DNA of 10,838 nt, taken from positions 1 to 10,838 of the forward strand of contig JAZLJW010000210.1 of NCBI GenBank assembly GCA_045597345.1, written 5' to 3'. The translations under genes were made by a program, and so were the position numbers. Position 1 is the stretch's first letter. Each line of letters begins with the position of its first letter. The notes below the pieces were generated by a model. That model worked only from the letters and a program-made list of their open reading frames with translations, had not been told where the DNA came from and did not search any database. Origin of the DNA: Treponema_I sp045597345. GTDB lineage: Bacteria > Spirochaetota > Spirochaetia > Treponematales > Treponemataceae. This document shows, in pieces, positions 1 to 6,141 of the stretch.

Positions 1-1125
1 TTCATAGGCCCGGCGGTTATGCACCTCTGTCAGCTGATCAGTAGTTGAACGGGCAAACATTTCCTGCTCTTTTTTCTTCTGGTCATCAATAATCTGGGTA
101 GTAAACATGGCGCTGATTAAACTGCCATCATCATCCCGCTCAACGGTAGTAAACGATGCACGAACCCAGCCATGATATTTACCGACAAAATCAAGGGATA
201 CCTGATTACTTGACTGCAGACGGTCCGATAAGGTATTCAGATCCACAAATTCAATGACCATTTCCCGATAGGCGTCAGTAACCGTTGCATCCATTACTGT
301 ATTCAGCGTTCCCTGTAAATCTTTTCTATTGGCTATCAGTTTTTTTATCATCTCAGATTCAATTACCGGTTCAAAACTGCCGCCGGTAAAATTGAACAGG
401 TGCATGGTGTAATAGGTGCCTGTAATAGCATTGGCAATCATGTAGTGATATGCCTCGTTACGCTCTTTTGAGACGATGAAATAGTGCACGGTAAAGCAGA
501 TAAGAAAATATCCAAGACTGAAAAAAGGCGCTTCGGAAAAACACAGCTGGAATATCCCCGTAATAAGCGGAATCAGAGATATGAAAGAAATGGTAAAAAA
601 CTGATGACGCCATTTGGTATCATCTGATCTGGCGTGATAGAGTCCGGTAATCGCTGTAATAAGATATATCAGGAACTGATTGCTGAAGGATATATGACGC
701 AAATGACGGGTAAAATAGTGTCCGTTCTCAATAACGAACAGTACCGGATAAAAGAAATTGACCGTTATCACAACCAGCTGAAAACCCACTGCCAGAAAAA
801 CGACAGCATAGAACATTTTCTTTCGGCGAACGGAAACTCCCATATACGACAGAAAAAACTTCATCCAGAAAAAAGAGGTAAATACTATGGAGAAATGAAA
901 AATACTGGAAGCAACAAAATATACCGTGTCGTTATCAATGATTTTGCTGTCGCAGAAACCCCAGAACATATCCTGAAAGCAGAAGAATATTCCAAAAAAC
1001 AGCATGTCAGTAAAAGAGCGCTCATACCGCGTATGACGGCTTACAGAATGTTTTTCTGCAATGGCTATGATGCAAAGAACGGCTGTAAACATAAGAGCCG
1101 TAATCCAGTACATGTTACTGATCAT
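1..1125 (-). CDS. Membrane-anchored GGDEF protein (probable diguanylate cyclase), C-terminal part cut by window edge
   Basis: The frame is open from the ATG at 1125-1123 to base 1 with no stop, giving 375 residues of a longer protein. Hydrophobic stretches at about residues 6-23, 38-55, 69-90, 103-130, 148-165, 174-195 and 200-218 suggest seven membrane helices. Residues 225-350 look like a PAS-type cytoplasmic region (YYTMHLFNFTGGSFEPV, then GWVRASFTTVERDDDGSL). A short charged linker (IIDDQKKKEQE) leads into STTDQLTEVHNRRAYE, the characteristic opening of a GGDEF domain. The GGDEF signature itself lies outside the window, so catalytic competence cannot be judged; a family member would make cyclic di-GMP in response to a membrane or PAS signal. 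GAGAGG six bases upstream supports the start; the ATG four codons later lacks its own SD. The gene is divergent from the ABC operon. Confidence 0.88.
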   Translation of the reverse strand, partial: MISNMYWITALMFTAVLCIIAIAEKHSVSRHTRYERSFTDMLFFGIFFCFQDMFWGFCDSKIIDNDTVYFVASSIFHFSIVFTSFFWMKFFLSYMGVSVRRKKMFYAVVFLAVGFQLVVITVNFFYPVLFVIENGHYFTRHLRHISFSNQFLIYLITAITGLYHARSDDTKWRHQFFTISFISLIPLITGIFQLCFSEAPFFSLGYFLICFTVHYFIVSKERNEAYHYMIANAITGTYYTMHLFNFTGGSFEPVIESEMIKKLIANRKDLQGTLNTVMDATVTDAYREMVIEFVDLNTLSDRLQSSNQVSLDFVGKYHGWVRASFTTVERDDDGSLISAMFTTQIIDDQKKKEQEMFARSTTDQLTEVHNRRAYE

Positions 1126-1144
1126 CAGGAACCTCTCTAGTGTC

Positions 1145-1173
1145 AGTATACGTCCGTGTTCAGATTTTGATTA
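1145..1173 (-). promoter_or_regulatory. Possible promoter of the GGDEF gene (weak)
   Basis: On the minus strand a TATACT box (plus-strand AGTATA, 1145-1150) lies 20 bases upstream of the start codon. The best -35 candidate at 17-bp spacing is TAATCA (1168-1173), matching only three of six consensus positions. The identical TATACT box also precedes the FliG-like and Nudix genes in this window, which is the main reason to list it. Confidence 0.3.
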
Positions 1174-1219
1174 GTGATTGCTTACACTCTATGTGAGGAT
1201 TTTACAGAAATCGTAATGA

Positions 1220-1242
1220 TAACAATATATTCATAAGATTGT
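1220..1242. repeat. Short inverted repeat in the divergent intergenic region (operator-like)
   Basis: AACAAT and ATTGTT form six-base inverted arms about 11 bases apart in an AT-rich stretch between the divergent GGDEF gene and ABC operon. The position would suit a regulator site, but arms this short occur by chance. I see no convincing sigma-70 promoter reading toward the ABC operon in 1141-1315. Confidence 0.25.
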
Positions 1243-1315
1243 TCTTGCTACCTTGCTTCAGAATCCGTACCTTGAGATTGTGGAGTTTTGTTTTTGTTTC
1301 CACCCTTCCGCATTA

Positions 1316-1359
1316 TTTTGCGGTGCAAAACCCCACTATCCGCCGGCCTCCTTGCCGGC
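1316..1359 (+). repeat. Hairpin repeat unit A upstream of the ABC operon
   Basis: Two adjacent hairpins: TTTTGC / GGT / GCAAAA (1316-1330), then GCCGGC / CTCCTT / GCCGGC (1342-1359). The link between them, CCCCACTATCC, is nearly the same as in unit B at 1420-1467. The unit is followed by TATAAGGAG, as unit B is followed by TAAGGAG. Together the units look like a diverged tandem duplication in which both arms of each stem changed together. Confidence 0.7.
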
Positions 1360-1386
1360 ACCTATGTAGTATATAAGGAGTTAGTC

Positions 1387-1414
1387 GGTTGGATGACCTC
1401 CATGTCATCCAACC
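1387..1414 (+). repeat. 11-bp perfect hairpin with CTCCAT loop
   Basis: Arms GGTTGGATGAC (1387-1397) and GTCATCCAACC (1404-1414) pair perfectly over 11 bp and enclose the hexaloop CTCCAT (1398-1403). It sits between units A and B. No T-run follows, so it does not look like an intrinsic terminator. Its loop belongs to the NTCCAT series also seen at 1456, 10585 and 10650. Confidence 0.75.
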
Positions 1415-1419
1415 TTACT

Positions 1420-1467
1420 GGGTTTTGCTCTGCAAAACCCACGCTATCCGCCGCCGTCCATGGCGGC
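1420..1467 (+). repeat. Hairpin repeat unit B upstream of the ABC operon
   Basis: GGGTTTTGC / TCT / GCAAAACCC (1420-1440, 9 bp, perfect) is followed by ACGCTATCC and then GCCGCC / GTCCAT / GGCGGC (1450-1467, 6 bp, perfect). Compared with unit A, the second stem's arms differ but remain fully paired. The unit ends shortly before the AAGGAG that serves the ABC ATPase gene. Confidence 0.72.
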
Positions 1468-1484
1468 ATCATATCAGCATCGCT

Positions 1485-1512
1485 AAGGAGTTATATGTTT
1501 TTATGTCTGTAG
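1485..1512 (+). promoter_or_regulatory. Shine-Dalgarno and five-codon minicistron overlapping the ATPase start
   Basis: AAGGAG (1485-1490) is followed after four bases by ATG (1495), which opens a five-codon frame (M-F-L-C-L, stop at 1510-1512) overlapping the ATPase start at 1503 in another frame. The ATPase ATG is 12 bases from the same SD, longer than usual. The minicistron may be accidental, or it may feed ribosomes to the ATPase by local reinitiation. Confidence 0.35.
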
Positions 1513-2348
1513 TAACACTGGAAAACGTACGGAAAATCTATCCGCTGGGGAAACAGCAGGTAGAAGCCGTAAAAGGCGTATCTTTTTCTGTAGAAAAAGG
1601 TGAATTTGCCGCTATCTCCGGACCATCAGGATCCGGTAAATCAACCATTCTCAATATGACCGGTCTTATCGACCTGCCATCAGAAGGCAATATCATCATC
1701 AACGGTATCAACGTCTATGAAGGTGTTGACCTGGCCGCCAACCAGACCGACAGTGACCGTTGGGCACCGGCAGAAGGAAAGAAAAAGAAGAAGACCAGAA
1801 TCAACAACAAGCTTGACCGGCGCGTTACCGGACTTCGCCGCAGCCAGCTGGGATTCATCTTCCAGACCTTCAACCTGATTCCGGTTCTTAACGTATATGA
1901 AAACATCGAGTTTCCTTTGCTGCTGGCCGGAAAAGGAGCAGAATCCCACTGTGCAGTAGATGACTTTACCGCAAAACAGAAAGAAGAATGGATTCACTTT
2001 CTGATGGAACGTGTAGGCTTAACAGACTGGGAAAAACACAAACCTTCTGAACTTTCAGGCGGCCAGCGCCAGCGTGTTGCCATTGCCCGTGCACTGGTTA
2101 CCAAAGCGCCGGTAATTCTTGCCGATGAACCTACGGCAAATCTGGACTCCGTAAACTCAGCCCAGATTCTTTCCCTGATGAAAGATCTGAATAAAGACCC
2201 TGAACTGCAGACCACCTTTATCTTCAGTACCCACGATGCCCGCATCGTAGAAATGTGTGACCACGTTATCCATATTTTTGACGGTAAGATTTCAGAAGAC
2301 GAACATAAAGCCGGCTCTGACGTATACAACCAGGCGGAGGTTCGCTGA
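1503..2348 (+). CDS. ABC transporter ATP-binding protein, LolD/MacB type
   Basis: A 281-residue cytoplasmic ATPase that should power the two FtsX-like permeases encoded next. Motifs appear in order: Walker A GPSGSGKST (40-48), Q-loop FQTFNLIP (Q121), signature LSGGQRQRVAIARAL (184-198), Walker B VILADEPTANLD (204-215), H-loop STHD (H244). All catalytic residues are present. The VENIEF-like segment after the Q-loop and the overall layout match the LolD/MacB/FtsE group. The Walker A to Q-loop interval is about 25 residues longer than typical LolD and carries a basic run KKKKKTR (94-100). The chosen ATG begins MSVVTLENVRKIY, the usual family start; the frame is open further upstream only through hairpin repeats. 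The stop overlaps the next start by one base (TGATG), implying translational coupling. Confidence 0.93.
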   Translation: MSVVTLENVRKIYPLGKQQVEAVKGVSFSVEKGEFAAISGPSGSGKSTILNMTGLIDLPSEGNIIINGINVYEGVDLAANQTDSDRWAPAEGKKKKKTRINNKLDRRVTGLRRSQLGFIFQTFNLIPVLNVYENIEFPLLLAGKGAESHCAVDDFTAKQKEEWIHFLMERVGLTDWEKHKPSELSGGQRQRVAIARALVTKAPVILADEPTANLDSVNSAQILSLMKDLNKDPELQTTFIFSTHDARIVEMCDHVIHIFDGKISEDEHKAGSDVYNQAEVR

Positions 2349-3907
2349 TGGGTGTCATTTTCAGAATGGCAATCCGGAATCTGACCCAGCATAAATCAAA
2401 AACCATCATCATCGGACTTTTCATTGCCGTTGGTGTCATGATTGTTGAACTGGGAAACGGATTTCTTGAAGCCACCAACCGCGGTATGGAACGCGACTTC
2501 CGTGCCCATTACACCGGAGATCTGGTAATTTCAGCTCCTGTTCCAAAAGATGCCATGTACATGGATATGTTTCAGGTTGAATCTACTTCTTTAAGTATGG
2601 ATGGTATGCGTATTCCCGCGATTCAGGATATTGCCGCTGTAGAATCAGTGATACAGTCCAACGGAAACGTCAAAGCCTACTCAAAATTCATTTCTACCCA
2701 GGGTATTTTAATGGAAAACGGCATTGCTGAGTTTGAAATTGATGATGATACCAATTTTGCAGCCCTGCCCTTGTTCCTTATGTTCAGTGGAGAGCCAGAC
2801 CGGTATTTTGACCTGTTCCCCAGCATTGTGCTTACTGCAGGCCGTACACCGGCTGCCGGTACCAACGAACTGCTTATTGATGAAGAACTGCGTGACAACT
2901 TTGAAGAATTCTTCCGTAAGCCGCTGAACCTGGGAGATACCGTCCTGATTGCAGGCGCCGCTACCCGTGCCACATTGCGTGAAGCAGTAATCGTCGGTTT
3001 TTACCGTCAGCCGGACAAGAACAGCACCATGAGCAGCATTGTGTATGCAGACCCCAGTTTTGCCCGCATCTATGCAAAACTTACCTACAGTGCCGCCATT
3101 GAAAGTTCTTTACCCGAAAACGTTGACATGAACCTTTCGGCAGCGTCTGAAGAAGATCTGTTCGGCAGCAGCGATGACGATTTCTTTGGCGACGATGACT
3201 TTTTCGGCGATTTTGAAGACGGAGACCTGCTGCTGGCTGACACATCAGCCGGTTTTGACGACATTCTGGGTGATACTACCCTTCGCGATAAATTAAACCA
3301 GACCGATGACGGTGCATGGCAGTTTGTAGTCATGAAGCTGGACAACGCATCTGCCGGTGCCATAGCCCGCACAAAAGCACAGATTGAAACAGCATTTGCT
3401 GAACAGGGAATTGCTGCCCGCGTAATGACCTGGAATGAAGCTGCGCGCAGTTTTACCACCACCGTTGACGGCATCTCGATAATTTTCACCGCACTGGTAA
3501 TCATTCTGGCCGTTGTCGTATTCTTTATCATCATGAACACCATGACCATCAGTGTGCTTGAGCGCACCGGTGAAATCGGTACCATGCGTGCCCTGGGAAG
3601 CCACAAGGACTTTATCCGGAAGCTCTTTGTTACAGAAAGCCTTACTATAGCCGTAGTCAGCGCAACTGCCGGTACGGTACTTGCCCTTATTATCATGACT
3701 ATTGTCAACCTGTGTGATATCAGCGTATCAAATACCGTAGCAAAACTGCTCTTAGGTGGCGGTTCCATCAAGCTGATTCCTACCGTTACTTCCATCGCAC
3801 AGACCGTGCTGCTGATTCTTGCAGGTTCGCTCCTTGCAAACCTGTACCCGGTATCAGCCGCATTGCGGGTAACACCGCTGAAAGCCCTTTCCAAGGGGGA
3901 TGAATAA
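2348..3907 (+). CDS. FtsX-like ABC transporter permease (LolC/E- or MacB-like), first of two
   Basis: A 519-residue inner-membrane permease of the FtsX/MacB fold. A helix at 19-40 is followed by a large extracytoplasmic domain (41-370), then three helices at about 376-398, 429-455 and 480-500. The conserved FtsX motif NTMTISVLERTGEIGTMRAL (397-416) and the terminal YPVSAALRVTPLKAL (500-514) are clear. Residues 269-293 form an unusual acidic insert, DLFGSSDDDFFGDDDFFG (270-287) plus further Asp/Glu, that I do not know from LolC, LolE or MacB; it resembles a motif in the barrel protein encoded downstream. GGAGG at 2336-2340 supports the start. It overlaps both neighbours by one base. With its partner it would extract a lipoprotein or lipid from the inner membrane, an inference from the family. 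Confidence 0.92.
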   Translation: MGVIFRMAIRNLTQHKSKTIIIGLFIAVGVMIVELGNGFLEATNRGMERDFRAHYTGDLVISAPVPKDAMYMDMFQVESTSLSMDGMRIPAIQDIAAVESVIQSNGNVKAYSKFISTQGILMENGIAEFEIDDDTNFAALPLFLMFSGEPDRYFDLFPSIVLTAGRTPAAGTNELLIDEELRDNFEEFFRKPLNLGDTVLIAGAATRATLREAVIVGFYRQPDKNSTMSSIVYADPSFARIYAKLTYSAAIESSLPENVDMNLSAASEEDLFGSSDDDFFGDDDFFGDFEDGDLLLADTSAGFDDILGDTTLRDKLNQTDDGAWQFVVMKLDNASAGAIARTKAQIETAFAEQGIAARVMTWNEAARSFTTTVDGISIIFTALVIILAVVVFFIIMNTMTISVLERTGEIGTMRALGSHKDFIRKLFVTESLTIAVVSATAGTVLALIIMTIVNLCDISVSNTVAKLLLGGGSIKLIPTVTSIAQTVLLILAGSLLANLYPVSAALRVTPLKALSKGDE

Positions 3908-5253
3908 TGTTCACAACTATTTCACTTGCCTGGCGCAACCTTTCACGCCAGAAACAGCGCAGTGCCATGCTGGCCGTTGCCATTGCCTTCGGGTTCTTTG
4001 TAGTAACCAGTATTGACGGTCTTGCAACCGGAGCACTGAACAACCTGAAAAACTCCATTACCCGCATGTTCGGCGGAAACGTCCTTGTTCAGGGTATTGA
4101 ACATGAAATTCTGGAAGACGGAACCATTAACTTAAAGCGGAACTTTTCGTTAATCCGTGACCAGGATTTCATCAAAAACATTCTGGAAGAAAACGATATC
4201 CAGTATGAAAGCTATTTCCAGCGTTCTACCTCTGCCGGTGACCTGCTGTTCAACGGCCAGCGTCTTACCGCCACCGTATACGGCTGTGACTTTACCCACG
4301 AAGATGCCCTTTTGGACTCCTTTATCTTTGTAGAAGGATCCATGGACAACATTTGGGCAGAAGATGCACTGATCATCAACGAAACAGCTCAGCGTTCCCT
4401 GAATGTTGAAGTTGGCGACCGGGTCATTTATTCTACTTCTACCCGCACCGGACAGAAGACCGTTGGTGAATTTACCATTGCAGCTGTTACCAAAAAAGCC
4501 AGCCTGCTGGATTCCATCATGCTGTATGCCCCGCAGAAATACATTAACGAACTGCGGGAAGCACCGGAAAACAGCTTCAACATGTGTACTATTAATCTGG
4601 GGCCAAAGAACCAGTCAAAGCAGACACTGGTTGCCCAGCAGGTAGAAAATGCCATCCGTGCAACCGGTAATCATGTTACCAGCCGACAGGAAGCACTGAA
4701 GGCCAGCAGCATGCTCATGACCCGTGAGCTGAGCAAGCAGATTGATGCTATGGAAGTAGAAGGAACCATCTATTCCGTATATTCTCTGGAAGACGTACTG
4801 CCAGCCCTTGAAACCGTTGTTTCTGTTGTGCATACCGTAACCACCATCATCCTCATTGTCATCTTCCTGATTGTTATGGTTGGTATTTCCAATACCTACC
4901 GTATGGTTCTGTACGAACGCATCCGGGAGATTGGTACCATGCGGGCTGTTGGCCTCACCGGAAAAAATACCGGTCTGCTGTTCACTACTGAAGCTACTAT
5001 CCTTAGTCTTATCGGAGCCTTTGGTGGCTTTGTACTGGCCATTGTTGTCATGTGGATTGTAGGATTCTTCACCATCGATCATGAGGTTGTAGCGTTCTTC
5101 CTGCATAACGGACACATTTCGTTCAGTCTGGATGCAGGTTCAGTTATCGCAAAATACCTGCTGATTATGGTTCTTACCATTCTGGCTGTCCGGGGTACAT
5201 CACAGAAAGCTTCTGCTATGTTACCAGCCGAAGCCTTACGAAGCATTAAATAA
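3907..5253 (+). CDS. FtsX-like ABC transporter permease (LolC/E- or MacB-like), second of two
   Basis: A 448-residue paralogue of the preceding permease with the same topology: helix 19-40, periplasmic domain 41-305, and helices at about 306-330, 362-388 and 412-430. The FtsX motif is NTYRMVLYERIREIGTMRAV (329-348), and the end MLPAEALRSIK matches the family's C-terminal P-x-EAL pattern. It lacks the acidic insert of the first permease. The start overlaps the previous stop (TAATG), with AAGGGGG seven bases upstream. One ATPase plus two non-identical permeases is the LolCDE arrangement, with the heterodimer expected to bind two ATPase copies. MacB-type or other lipid export remains possible. 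Confidence 0.92.
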   Translation: MFTTISLAWRNLSRQKQRSAMLAVAIAFGFFVVTSIDGLATGALNNLKNSITRMFGGNVLVQGIEHEILEDGTINLKRNFSLIRDQDFIKNILEENDIQYESYFQRSTSAGDLLFNGQRLTATVYGCDFTHEDALLDSFIFVEGSMDNIWAEDALIINETAQRSLNVEVGDRVIYSTSTRTGQKTVGEFTIAAVTKKASLLDSIMLYAPQKYINELREAPENSFNMCTINLGPKNQSKQTLVAQQVENAIRATGNHVTSRQEALKASSMLMTRELSKQIDAMEVEGTIYSVYSLEDVLPALETVVSVVHTVTTIILIVIFLIVMVGISNTYRMVLYERIREIGTMRAVGLTGKNTGLLFTTEATILSLIGAFGGFVLAIVVMWIVGFFTIDHEVVAFFLHNGHISFSLDAGSVIAKYLLIMVLTILAVRGTSQKASAMLPAEALRSIK

Positions 5254-5259
5254 AAATAT

Positions 5260-5360
5260 AGGACTGTCTGACAAATACGTCATGCTGAACTTGATTCAGC
5301 ATCTGCACTAAGTAAGGTGCATGGATTCCGAAACAAGTTCGGAATGACACAGACAGTCCT
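5260..5360. repeat. REPIN-like palindromic element between permease and LolA-like genes
   Basis: Outer arms AGGACTGTCTG (5260-5270) and CAGACAGTCCT (5350-5360) pair over 11 bp. Inside lie three hairpins: ATGCTGAA / CTTGA / TTCAGCAT (5282-5302), TGCAC / 8 nt / GTGCA (5304-5321) and ATTCCGAA / ACAAG / TTCGGAAT (5325-5345). The first and third are inverted copies of one pattern, GTCAT-NNN-GAACTTG-W-TTC-NNN-AT, with compensating NNN differences, bounded by GTCAT (5279) and ATGAC (5348). This is the design of paired REP sequences. It ends six bases before the SD of the next gene and has no T-run. Confidence 0.75.
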
Positions 5361-5376
5361 GACGAAGGAGTTATAC

Positions 5377-6141
5377 ATGAAGCGATTTATTACTGTTTGC
5401 GCCGCTGTGGCGTTACTTGCAGCTGCTGTCTATGCGCAGGTTACTCCTGCTCAGGCAGAACAGGCATTTACAATTCTTGAATCAACCAATGACCAGCTGG
5501 TTTTCAACGGTGACTATACCGCAACAATTTCCATTACCGTAGAAAAACCCGGAAAGCCTAACTCAAGCATTCAATACAAAGTATTTGAACGCACAAAAAC
5601 AGAAACATTCACCATTGTTCAGCTGTTTCCGGAAGCAGACAAAGGAACCGGATACCTGAGAGATGGCGACAATATCTGGATGTACGACCCTATCGGACGC
5701 AAATTCAGCCATGTATCACTGAAAGAACAGATTGCTGACAGTGACGTTAAACTGGATGACTTAAGCCGTTCTTCTGACCATTGGCGCAAAAACTACAACA
5801 TCACCGGTCTTGAAGAAGGAAAACTGGGCCAGTATCCGGTGTATATCATCAGTGTTGAAGCAAGAAATAATGATCCAGTCTACGAAAAATCTACGTATTA
5901 TATCCGTAAGGATGTACCGCTGCTGCTGAAAGAAAGTGATTTCAGTGCCAATGGCCGCTTGATGCGCACCATTCTGATTCCAAAATATGCTAAAACCGCC
6001 CATGGATATATTGGATACCAGACTATTGTACGTGATGAACTGAATCCCGGAGAACAGACTACTCAGGTAATTTCTGACTTGAGTTTTGATACTCTGCCAG
6101 ACCGTATCTTTACCAAAGCATATCTTGAAGGACTGAACTGA
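5377..6141 (+). CDS. LolA-like periplasmic outer-membrane lipoprotein-sorting protein (COG2834 type)
   Basis: A 254-residue secreted protein. Residues 1-20 form a signal peptide (MKRF, hydrophobic core, AVYA) with probable cleavage before Q21; there is no lipobox, so it should be soluble in the periplasm. The segment KGTGYLRDGDNIWMYDPIGR (89-108) and the close DRIFTKAYLE (242-251) are typical of the LolA-like family annotated as outer membrane lipoprotein-sorting proteins. The all-beta pattern fits a half-barrel that shields an acyl chain. GGAG (5367-5370) lies six bases before the ATG. The frame is open 20 codons further upstream, but only into the palindromic element and without a signal peptide start. 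It would ferry cargo from the permeases toward the outer membrane. The stop overlaps the next start by one base. Confidence 0.87.
   Translation: MKRFITVCAAVALLAAAVYAQVTPAQAEQAFTILESTNDQLVFNGDYTATISITVEKPGKPNSSIQYKVFERTKTETFTIVQLFPEADKGTGYLRDGDNIWMYDPIGRKFSHVSLKEQIADSDVKLDDLSRSSDHWRKNYNITGLEEGKLGQYPVYIISVEARNNDPVYEKSTYYIRKDVPLLLKESDFSANGRLMRTILIPKYAKTAHGYIGYQTIVRDELNPGEQTTQVISDLSFDTLPDRIFTKAYLEGLN

Noticed and set aside
634..1140. 168-codon plus-strand open frame
   Set aside because: It is antisense to the GGDEF-type membrane gene, whose frame shows helices, a PAS-like region and a good SD. The plus-strand product has no recognisable content.
1316..1490. CRISPR array or attenuator terminator
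   Set aside because: The units are two and degenerate, with no regular spacers, and none of the stems is followed by a T-run.
1389..1502. 38-residue N-terminal extension of the ABC ATPase from a TTG
   Set aside because: It translates hairpin repeats, and ABC ATPases of this type begin a few residues before the first beta strand, as with the ATG at 1503.
1288..1512. 74-codon open frame starting at TTG upstream of the ABC operon
   Set aside because: It consists almost entirely of the translated hairpin repeats; the open frame follows from their base composition. Only its last five codons were kept, as a possible minicistron.
3085..3894. 269-codon minus-strand open frame
   Set aside because: It lies wholly antisense to the first permease gene. 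It is Ser/Arg-rich low-complexity text typical of the reverse of an acidic, hydrophobic coding region, with no plausible start context.
4615..5115. 166-codon minus-strand open frame
   Set aside because: It is a shadow of the second permease; Asn/His/Gly-rich with no domain or SD.
5317..5376. 20-codon upstream extension of the LolA-like protein
   Set aside because: It would start inside the palindromic repeat and bury the signal peptide; the ATG at 5377 has a correctly spaced GGAG.
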